Shown piece by piece: positions 1 to 4,777 of a stretch of 7,012 nt of DNA. The position numbers and the translations under genes were made by a program. A model generated the notes under the pieces. That model had not been told where the DNA came from and searched no databases. It was given only the letters and a program-made list of their open reading frames with translations. Numbering within the stretch: position 1 is the first letter of the stretch; each line of letters opens with the position of its first letter. Origin of the DNA: Oscillospiraceae bacterium (GTDB taxonomy: Bacteria > Bacillota > Clostridia > Oscillospirales > Oscillospiraceae); NCBI GenBank assembly GCA_031264545.1, contig JAISDV010000152.1, positions 1 to 7,012 of the forward strand. The letters are read 5' to 3'.

Positions 1-875
1 TCGTCATCGGACATAACACCGCTGCGGCTGTGAAATCCACCGTTGCATACGGCGCAGATACGGTTATCAGTGTCGAGGGCCAGGAATATGCGCGCTATAC
101 GACAGATGCTTACGCCAAGGCTTTCTATACCTTGGTTGAAAAATATGGCCCGACAAGCATACTTATCGGCGCGACGAACAACGGCCGTGATCTCGGCCCC
201 CGCCTCTCCTGCCGTCTCAGGACCGGCCTTACCGCGGACTGCACATCCCTCGCAATCGACGAGGAGAGCGGTAACGTCGCATGGACGCGTCCCGCCTTCG
301 GCGGAAACCTTATGGCGACGATCCTCTGCCCGGACCATCGCCCGCAAATCGGAACCGTCCGTCCCGGCGTTTTCAAGAAGGGCGCGCCGGATGAAGCCCG
401 CACAGCCGAAATCATCAAGGAAGAAATTCACGTCGCTCCCGAGGAAATCCGAACGGAGCTGCTTGAGCTTATCCGCGAAGCCGCCGGCGAGCTTGTTGAC
501 CTCGAAGGCGCTGAAATTATCGTTTCCGGCGGCCGCGGTGTAGGCGGGCCGGAGGGCTTTAAGCCCATCAGAGAGCTTGCGGAGGTGCTCGGCGCAACAG
601 TAGGCGCGTCCCGCGCCGCCGTTGACGCAGGCTGGATCTCCCACGCGCACCAGGTTGGGCAGACCGGTAAGACCGTCGGTCCAAAGCTCTACATCGCTTG
701 CGGTATCTCCGGCGCGATCCAGCACCTTGCCGGCATGAGCAGCGCCAAGACGATCATCGCCATCAACAAGGACGAGACCGCCCCGATCTTCAACATTGCC
801 GATTACGGCGTTGTCGGAAACCTGTTTGAGATACTTCCCATTCTCACAGGAGAAATCAAAAAGCTCAAGGCATAA
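1..875 (+). CDS. etfA: Electron transfer flavoprotein alpha subunit, 5'-truncated by window edge
   Basis: This is the FAD-carrying alpha subunit of an electron transfer flavoprotein, which forms a cytoplasmic heterodimer with EtfB and passes electrons to or from acyl-CoA (or lactate) dehydrogenases. The reading frame is already open at base 3, giving 290 visible residues. Family members are about 335 residues long, so roughly 45 N-terminal residues are missing. The GTG at base 30 is internal, not the start. Visible family features are TRPAFGGNLMAT and CPDHRPQ in the N-terminal domain, then the C-terminal FAD domain with GGRGVGGPEGF, GASRAAVDAGW, HQVGQTGKTV, ACGISGAIQH and the final NIADYGVVGN. 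The TRPAFGGNLMAT/CPDHRPQ type resembles clostridial, bcd-associated EtfA. An upstream etfB is expected but not visible. The gene ends with TAA, followed 12 bases later by a strong hairpin terminator. Confidence 0.96.
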   Translation, partial: VIGHNTAAAVKSTVAYGADTVISVEGQEYARYTTDAYAKAFYTLVEKYGPTSILIGATNNGRDLGPRLSCRLRTGLTADCTSLAIDEESGNVAWTRPAFGGNLMATILCPDHRPQIGTVRPGVFKKGAPDEARTAEIIKEEIHVAPEEIRTELLELIREAAGELVDLEGAEIIVSGGRGVGGPEGFKPIRELAEVLGATVGASRAAVDAGWISHAHQVGQTGKTVGPKLYIACGISGAIQHLAGMSSAKTIIAINKDETAPIFNIADYGVVGNLFEILPILTGEIKKLKA

Positions 876-887
876 TCACGACGATTC

Positions 888-915
888 GGCGGGCGCTTAA
901 GCGCCCGCCTTGTTT
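888..915 (+). terminator. Intrinsic terminator of the etf operon
   Basis: A perfect 9-bp stem, GGCGGGCGC with GCGCCCGCC (888-896 and 901-909), closes a TTAA loop and is followed by TTGTTT. The loop is itself self-complementary, so the whole 22 bases are palindromic. It lies 12 bases after the etfA stop. The T tract is short and interrupted but lies only on the + strand side, which sets the orientation. Confidence 0.85.
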
Positions 916-1022
916 CAAGTGGATGATATGACTGCCTGTTTTTCCCGACCGTGCGAAAAAGTATGTCCCGATTATCCGGAGGACCGCAGTCAGCGCCGCG
1001 ACGGGCGGCAACCGTGTTCAAT

Positions 1023-1045
1023 TCCCGGAGCTGCCGGGATTTTTT
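1023..1045 (+). terminator. Second intrinsic terminator downstream of etfA
   Basis: A 6-bp stem TCCCGG/CCGGGA (1023-1028 and 1034-1039) has loop AGCTG and runs directly into six T (1040-1045). The T run is on the + strand, so this terminates rightward transcription: either read-through from etf or a short transcript starting in the 110-base gap after the first terminator. The opposite strand has no T run, so it does not serve the convergent marR gene. Confidence 0.65.
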
Positions 1046-1052
1046 GCGCGTT

Positions 1053-1083
1053 AAGGCAAGCGCGCTCATGCCGGTGCCTTTTT
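1053..1083 (+). terminator. Possible third rightward terminator
   Basis: AAGGCA (1053-1058) can pair with TGCCTT (1075-1080) across a 16-base loop containing the self-complementary AGCGCGCT, followed by TTT at 1081-1083. The stem is short and the loop long, so this is weaker than the two hairpins before it. It would stop + strand transcription just before the 3' end of the convergent marR gene. Confidence 0.3.
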
Positions 1084-1087
1084 CCCG

Positions 1088-1723
1088 CTAGTCATCTTCA
1101 TTCCTGCCGTGTCCGCCGAAGCCGCGGAACTCCGGAAATCCGCCGCGCCTGAAACGGCCCGGCCCAAGGCGCATACGCCAGCCGCGGGGGAAGCCGTGTC
1201 CTCCCGGAAAATCATGCCCATGCCCGCCGAAAAACGCGCCTATATCGCCGAACCGTGACCGAAAATCTTCCAGCTTCGCAAGCTTATCCTCATCGTCGTT
1301 GCCGGCGCCTGCGTGAAGCGCGTCAATAATGCGGCCGAGGTATTCCCCCATGGTTTTTTGTTCATCCTCCGACAGGCAGGAAAAGATGTCGCCGCAATCA
1401 ACAGACACCGGCTGCTGTTCGTTTTTACCCTTTTCCGTCAGCTTTACAAGCATGACGCGCTTGTCCTGCTCAGATGGTTCACGGATGATATATCCGCCTT
1501 TTTCCAGTTTTGAGAGCAGCTCGTTGAGCGACGAAACGCGCACGCCCAGCAGATAGGATAAGTCTTTCGTGCTGATGCCGTCCCGCAGCTTTAACAAGGC
1601 AAGGATCCGCCCCTGCCCGCGCGATGTATCAGCCATCGGGCCATTTTCCGCCCAGCTGCGTATCTGCTGTCTGTGCAGCAGCCATTGAAGCTCCGCCAGC
1701 TTTTCGTACAAGTCGTTTGTCAT
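1088..1723 (-). CDS. MarR-family winged-helix transcriptional regulator with Gly/Arg/Phe/His-rich tail
   Basis: A 211-residue MarR-type repressor, expected to act as a DNA-binding dimer. I chose the ATG at 1723 (MTNDLYEKL) because AGGGGG lies 8 bases upstream; the frame is open for 24 further codons, but these cover the promoter and operator. Residues 35-99 form the winged helix: the recognition region is around KDLSYLLGVRVSSLNELLSKLEKGGYI (53-79), followed by the classic MarR wing REPSEQDKRVMLVKLTEKG with the D87/R89 pair. A dimerisation helix follows (about 117-137). From residue 164 to the end the protein is low complexity, with 15 Gly, 8 Arg, 8 Phe and 4 His in 48 residues. Two Cys (110, 116) lie between wing and dimer helix. 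Ordinary MarR proteins are about 140-160 residues, so the tail is an addition. The ligand is unknown and no target gene is adjacent. Two palindromic repeats in its own promoter suggest autorepression. Confidence 0.9.
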   Translation of the reverse strand: MTNDLYEKLAELQWLLHRQQIRSWAENGPMADTSRGQGRILALLKLRDGISTKDLSYLLGVRVSSLNELLSKLEKGGYIIREPSEQDKRVMLVKLTEKGKNEQQPVSVDCGDIFSCLSEDEQKTMGEYLGRIIDALHAGAGNDDEDKLAKLEDFRSRFGDIGAFFGGHGHDFPGGHGFPRGWRMRLGPGRFRRGGFPEFRGFGGHGRNEDD

Positions 1724-1747
1724 AACGAAAACCCCCTGAAATATTTT

Positions 1748-1762
1748 AACGGTACCGTCTGA
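1748..1762. promoter_or_regulatory. Probable MarR operator, copy 1 (over the transcription start)
   Basis: AACGGTACCGTCTGA, identical over 15 bases to the copy at 1773-1787. Its core ACGGTACCGT (1749-1758) is a perfect 10-bp palindrome, as expected for a dimeric winged-helix repressor. It covers the predicted transcription start of the - strand marR gene. Binding by this particular MarR is inferred from position and symmetry. Confidence 0.75.
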
Positions 1763-1766
1763 ACAA

Positions 1767-1795
1767 AGTATAAACGGTACCGTCTGATATGTCAA
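1767..1795 (-). promoter_or_regulatory. Sigma-A type promoter of the marR gene
   Basis: Read on the - strand, a full-consensus TTGACA (-35, 1790-1795) is followed by exactly 17 bases and TATACT (-10, 1767-1772). The expected start of transcription is near 1760, giving a leader of about 37 bases before the ATG at 1723. One operator copy fills the spacer and another covers the start site, so a bound repressor would block RNA polymerase directly. Confidence 0.85.
1773..1787. promoter_or_regulatory. Probable MarR operator, copy 2 (in the promoter spacer)
   Basis: Second exact copy of AACGGTACCGTCTGA, with palindromic core ACGGTACCGT at 1774-1783. It begins on the base next to the -10 box and fills nearly all of the 17-base spacer. 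The two copies are 25 bp apart start to start, about 2.4 helical turns. Confidence 0.75.
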
Positions 1796-1816
1796 GCAGT
1801 TTTTAACAGGTACAGT

Positions 1817-1841
1817 AAAAAAATTACGATTTTATAAATCG
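1817..1841 (-). terminator. Intrinsic terminator of glnS
   Basis: On the - strand, ten bases after the glnS stop codon, CGATTT pairs with AAATCG (1836-1841 and 1827-1832) around a 3-base loop. This is followed by TAA and seven T (seen as A at 1817-1823). The stem is AT-rich and only 6 bp, so termination may be incomplete and some transcripts could continue toward marR. Confidence 0.6.
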
Positions 1842-1851
1842 CCTGCGGGTT

Positions 1852-3513
1852 TCACTTGTTGAAGCGGTCCTTCAGTGCGACCGAGCGGTTGAAAACCGGC
1901 CGGTCCGGCGCGCTGTCGCGGCTATCCGCACAGAAGTATCCCTTTCGCATAAACTGAAAGGACTGGGGAAATTCGGCGGAGCTCAGGCAGCTTTCGAGCT
2001 TGCAGCCGCGCAGAACCCTGAGCGAATCCCGGTTAAGGCAGTCGATGAAGTCCTTTTCACCGGCATCCGGGTCGGGATCCGAAAACAGGTTGTCGTAGAT
2101 ACGAACCTCCGCGCCGACGGCTGTTGCCGCGTCGACCCAGTGGAGGGTGCTCTTGATTTTTCGGCCGTCTTTCGGGTCGCCGCCGGCTGAGTCGGGGTCA
2201 TACTCGGCGAGCACCTCGATCACTTTTCCGCTTTCGTCCTTCACACAGCCGGTGCATTTTGCGACGTACGCGCCCTTGAGACGCACCTCGTTACCGGGAA
2301 AAAGGCGGAAATATTTGGGGACGGGAACTTCCATGAAATCCTCGGCTTCAATATAAAGATTACGCGAAAAGCTGACCTCGCGCTCACCGTCATTCGGACG
2401 GTTCGGATTGTTCTCAACCTGAAAGCGCTCCGTTTGACCCTCGGGATAATTGGTAATTGTGAGCCTTACCGGCTCAAGCACCGCCATGACGCGGGTTGCC
2501 GTTTCGTTCAGGTCATCGCGCAGGCAATGCTCGAGGAAGCTGAACTCGACCGTGCCGGGCATCTTCGCAACGCCGATGCGCTCGCAGAAATTGAGGATTG
2601 ACCGCGGCGTATATCCGCGCCTGCGCAGCCCGCAGAGCGTAGGCATGCGGGGATCATCCCAGCCGGAGACATAGCTTTCCTCGACAAGCCTGCGCAGCTT
2701 ACGCTTGCTCATAACGGTATAATTGATGCCCAGACGCGCAAACTCGATCTGTCTCGGCGCCGATGGGACCGAAACATTTTCAACGACCCAGTTATAAAGC
2801 GGACGGTGGTCCTCATATTCGAGTGAACAGAGCGAATGGGTGATGCCTTCGATTGCATCCTGAATCGGGTGTGCAAAATCATACATCGGGAAGATACACC
2901 ATTTCGCGCCCTGCCTGTGGTGTTCGATATAGCGGATACGGTAAAGCACCGGGTCGCGCATATTAAAGTTGCCGCTGGCCAGGTCGATTTTTGCGCGGAG
3001 CGTGTATTGTCCCTCGGTAAATTCACCTGCGCGCATTCTGCGGAAGAGATCGAGGCTCTCCTGCGCGGGCCTGTCTCTGAAAGGACTGGTCGCGGGAAGG
3101 CCCACGCCGCCGCGATGCGCCCTGAACTGCTCGGGACTGAGCGCGCAGACATAGGCGAGACCCTTATTTATCAGCTCCTCGGCATACTGATAGGTTTGCT
3201 CAAAATAGTCGGAGCCGAAAAAAAATCGGTCGCCCCAATCATAACCCAGCCAATGAATATCTTCTTTGATGGCGTCGACGAACTCAACGTCCTCTTTGGC
3301 GGGATTGGTGTCGTCCATACGGAGGTTACAGATTCCGCCATATTTTTCAGCGGTTCCGAAGTCGATATTGATGGCCTTTGCGTGACCGATATGCAGATAG
3401 CCGTTCGGCTCCGGCGGAAAACGGGTGTGCACGCGCATCCCTTCATAAGCGCCGCCCGCCGCGAGATCCTCGTCGATGAAATCGTGAATAAAGTTACCGG
3501 TTTTCTCTTCCAT
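1852..3513 (-). CDS. glnS: Glutamine--tRNA ligase (GlnRS)
   Basis: Cytoplasmic class I synthetase that charges tRNA-Gln with glutamine using ATP. The 553 residues match the usual bacterial length of about 550. The catalytic signatures are present: FPPEPNGYLHIGHAKA with HIGH at 41-44, DDTNP at 67-71, and the GlnRS form of the KMSKS loop, VMSKRK, at 267-272. MRDPVLYRI, KWCIFPMYDFAHPIQDAIEGITHSL and GWDDPRMPT are further GlnRS blocks. The C-terminal half forms the two anticodon-binding beta barrels, ending with GYFCADSRDSAPDRPVFNRSVALKD. These blocks, and the absence of any sign of truncation, favour GlnRS over GluRS. The start is the ATG at 3513, with GAGG 11 bases upstream (a slightly long spacing) and a GGGG closer in. 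It is transcribed alone from its own promoter, divergently from the flavoprotein gene. Many Firmicutes lack GlnRS and make Gln-tRNA through GatCAB, so its presence is informative. Confidence 0.97.
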   Translation of the reverse strand: MEEKTGNFIHDFIDEDLAAGGAYEGMRVHTRFPPEPNGYLHIGHAKAINIDFGTAEKYGGICNLRMDDTNPAKEDVEFVDAIKEDIHWLGYDWGDRFFFGSDYFEQTYQYAEELINKGLAYVCALSPEQFRAHRGGVGLPATSPFRDRPAQESLDLFRRMRAGEFTEGQYTLRAKIDLASGNFNMRDPVLYRIRYIEHHRQGAKWCIFPMYDFAHPIQDAIEGITHSLCSLEYEDHRPLYNWVVENVSVPSAPRQIEFARLGINYTVMSKRKLRRLVEESYVSGWDDPRMPTLCGLRRRGYTPRSILNFCERIGVAKMPGTVEFSFLEHCLRDDLNETATRVMAVLEPVRLTITNYPEGQTERFQVENNPNRPNDGEREVSFSRNLYIEAEDFMEVPVPKYFRLFPGNEVRLKGAYVAKCTGCVKDESGKVIEVLAEYDPDSAGGDPKDGRKIKSTLHWVDAATAVGAEVRIYDNLFSDPDPDAGEKDFIDCLNRDSLRVLRGCKLESCLSSAEFPQSFQFMRKGYFCADSRDSAPDRPVFNRSVALKDRFNK

Positions 3514-3560
3514 AAGCCCCGTTTCCTCAATGCTGATGCCTTTTTGCTTTCTTCCGGAAT

Positions 3561-3589
3561 ATTATAAGCGATTATTATGGTAAAAACAA
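3561..3589 (-). promoter_or_regulatory. Promoter of glnS
   Basis: On the - strand, TTGTTT (3584-3589) lies 17 bases before a perfect TATAAT (3561-3566). The predicted start is near 3554, leaving about 40 bases of leader before the ATG. That is too short for a T-box or any other large riboswitch, so glnS appears not to be controlled by leader attenuation. Confidence 0.7.
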
Positions 3590-3606
3590 TATTAAGATGC
3601 TAAAAT
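3578..3606 (+). promoter_or_regulatory. Weak candidate promoter for the thioredoxin-reductase-like gene
   Basis: The AT-rich stretch between the divergent genes holds TGGTAA (3578-3583), a 17-base spacer and TAAAAT (3601-3606) on the + strand. The -35 match is only 3 of 6 and other alignments are possible. A promoter is needed somewhere in 3514-3668 because the preceding gene points the other way. This candidate overlaps the glnS -35 box, so the two directions might compete. Confidence 0.25.
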
Positions 3607-3668
3607 ATACCCAAAGACTAAGATTAAGGATAAAAGCGGGCGGCGGACGGCAGGCGGGAGGAAGCAAA

Positions 3669-4478
3669 ATGCGGGATATTATCATAATCGGCGGCGGTCC
3701 GGCGGGTGTTTCCGCCGCGCTTACGGCCAGGAACAGGGGAAAGCGCGTTACAATCATTTCCAACGGCGCGGAGCAGAGTAATCTGTGGAAGGCAGCGCTG
3801 ATCGAGAATTATCCCGGTCTTCCGAATATCAGCGGGGAAGCGCTTCTCCGCGCTCTGCGCGGCCAGCTTGCGGCTGCGGGAATCGAGACCGTAACCGGCA
3901 GGGCGCTCAACGCGCTCGATATGCGCGGCAGTTTTTCGGTTTCCGTCGGGCCGGATTATTACGACGCGCGGGCGCTGATCCTCGCCGTCGGGATTACCCA
4001 GCAGTCGGGCTATCCCGGCGAGCAGGAATTTCTCGGCAGGGGGGTTTCCTACTGCGCGACCTGTGACGGGATGCTTTTCCGCGGCAAAAAGGTTGCCGTA
4101 GTCGGTCTGAACGCGGAAGCGGCGGCGGAAGCGGCGTTTTTGCGTTCAATTGGCTGTGAGGTCACGTTTTTTGACAGGCAGCGCGCGAAGGCGTATGAGA
4201 TAAAGGGCGCCGATACGGTCACGGAGCTGCTCGCGGACGGCGTGCCTTATCCGGTGAGCGGGGTGTTCATCCTGCGCAGCACGATTGCGCCGGGCAGCTT
4301 CCTTCAGGGCTTAGCGCTGGAAAACGGCCATCTGGTGACGGACGCTGTGATGAAAACGGCCCTCGACGGCGTTTACGCCGCCGGCGACTGTACGGGAAAA
4401 CCGTACCAGATCGCCAAAGCGGTCGGGCAGGGGAATACGGCGGCTCTGGCCGCCTGCGAATATCTTGACAAAGTCTGA
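3669..4478 (+). CDS. Thioredoxin-reductase-like FAD protein with degenerate NAD(P)H domain
   Basis: A 269-residue flavoprotein of the thioredoxin reductase family, expected to pass electrons to a small disulfide protein. I chose the ATG at 3669 because GGAGG lies 7 bases upstream and the family's N-terminal beta strand starts there; the frame extends 24 codons upstream without family character. Visible features are the FAD dinucleotide fold IIIIGGGPAG (4-13), the redox pair CATCD (C129, C132), and the C-terminal FAD motif VYAAGDC (235-241) followed by PYQIAKAVGQG. Usual TrxB length is about 300-320. The loss is in the second nucleotide domain: the GGGxSA motif is VGLNAEA (145-151) and the HRRxxxR motif that grips the NADPH phosphate is FFDRQRA (167-173). 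The segment from there to the last FAD motif is clearly shortened. This resembles the pyridine-nucleotide-independent reductases (FFTR/DFTR types), so the electron donor may not be NADPH. No thioredoxin gene is adjacent. No terminator separates it from the valS leader. Confidence 0.88.
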   Translation: MRDIIIIGGGPAGVSAALTARNRGKRVTIISNGAEQSNLWKAALIENYPGLPNISGEALLRALRGQLAAAGIETVTGRALNALDMRGSFSVSVGPDYYDARALILAVGITQQSGYPGEQEFLGRGVSYCATCDGMLFRGKKVAVVGLNAEAAAEAAFLRSIGCEVTFFDRQRAKAYEIKGADTVTELLADGVPYPVSGVFILRSTIAPGSFLQGLALENGHLVTDAVMKTALDGVYAAGDCTGKPYQIAKAVGQGNTAALAACEYLDKV

Positions 4479-4493
4479 GCTGTAACATATAAT
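4465..4493 (+). promoter_or_regulatory. Full-consensus promoter of the T-box/valS unit
   Basis: TTGACA (4465-4470), exactly 17 bases, then TATAAT (4488-4493): an exact match to the vegetative consensus. The -35 box lies inside the last codons (Leu-Asp-Lys) of the upstream flavoprotein gene, and the spacer contains its TGA stop. Transcription should start near 4500, at the 5' edge of the T-box leader. Such a strong promoter fits a leader in which control occurs after initiation. Confidence 0.9.
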
Positions 4494-4674
4494 AATTTAT
4501 CAGTTAAAGGCAGAGAAGGGAAAGTGTCCGCTGCTCGCGCGGCAAAGAGAGGAAGCGTTTGCTGTGAGCTTCCGCGCGCGAAACGGGCTGGTCGTCCCGG
4601 AGCCGGACGGAGGAAATGCCGTTCCGTTTGCCCGCGTTACGGGCTCGAGGAGCGCGCGGCATTTTGCCGCGAAT

Positions 4675-4703
4675 TCAGGTGGTACCGCGGTTTGACGCCC
4701 TGA
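4675..4703 (+). promoter_or_regulatory. T-box antiterminator
   Basis: TCAGG (4675-4679) pairs with CCTGA (4699-4703), enclosing the T-box bulge TGGTACCGCGG. This helix uses the same CCTGA that forms part of the 5' arm of the terminator, so the two structures exclude each other. Uncharged tRNA binding in the bulge would stabilise this form. Confidence 0.85.
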
Positions 4704-4726
4704 GCAGCAATGCTCGGGGTGTTTTT
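4696..4726 (+). terminator. T-box conditional terminator before valS
   Basis: An 11-bp stem (4696-4706 with 4711-4721, two of the pairs G-U) is capped by a GCAA tetraloop and followed by five T (4722-4726). It ends 51 bases before the valS start codon. It forms when tRNA-Val is charged. It is also the only visible terminator downstream of the flavoprotein gene. Confidence 0.92.
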
Positions 4727-4777
4727 GATTGCGTCCGCGGCGCTTGGGCTTTCATAGCGGAGATTTGGAGGAGACGT

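Larger units (their letters stand above)
4501..4726 (+). promoter_or_regulatory. T-box riboswitch leader of valS, probable specifier GUC (Val)
   Basis: This leader senses the charging of tRNA-Val and lets transcription reach valS when uncharged tRNA accumulates. The T-box core AGGTGGTACCGCGG (4677-4690) is unmistakable; its GGTACC exposes the bases that pair with the tRNA CCA end. Stem I is recognisable from AAAGAGAG and the distal hairpin GGAAGC/GCTTCC (4551-4556, 4568-4573) containing GCTGTGAG. At its base GGGA (4518-4521) pairs with TCCC (4595-4598) and TCCG (4527-4530) with CGGG (4584-4587). The loop left between them holds GTC at 4591-4593 followed by a purine, the position of the specifier, and GTC is a valine codon. 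GCCCG/CGGGC (4630-4634, 4640-4644) and CGCGGCA/TGCCGCG (4655-4661, 4665-4671) form middle stems. The specifier placement is my reading by analogy with glyQS leaders; the T-box identity is firm. Confidence 0.93.

Noticed and set aside
996..1008. Hairpin CCGC-GACGG-GCGG, considered as a mini-ykkC (guanidine-II) stem because of its ACGG
   Set aside because: Only one such hairpin is present, whereas the class needs two, and no guanidine transporter or related gene follows.
803..1069. 88-codon - strand frame overlapping the end of etfA
   Set aside because: It overlaps conserved etfA coding sequence and two terminators, and nothing in the translation is recognisable.
910..1152. 80-codon + strand frame rich in Cys and Arg after etfA
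   Set aside because: It runs through two terminator hairpins into the 3' end of the convergent marR gene and has no clear ribosome binding site. The cysteines do not form a convincing metal motif.
1724..1795. 24-codon N-terminal extension of the MarR gene
   Set aside because: It would start upstream of the predicted transcription start, inside the -35 box. The ATG at 1723 has a strong ribosome binding site.
2836..3567. 243-codon + strand frame opposite glnS
   Set aside because: It is fully antisense to the well-matched GlnRS catalytic region and covers the glnS promoter. Its translation resembles no known protein.
3597..3668. 24-codon N-terminal extension of the thioredoxin-reductase-like gene
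   Set aside because: There is no ribosome binding site before 3597. The extension is a basic, Gly-rich stretch outside the family fold, whereas the ATG at 3669 has GGAGG at ideal spacing.
4681..4690. GGTACCG in the valS leader resembling the MarR operator core
   Set aside because: It is part of the invariant T-box sequence and lacks the flanking half-sites, so the resemblance is coincidental.
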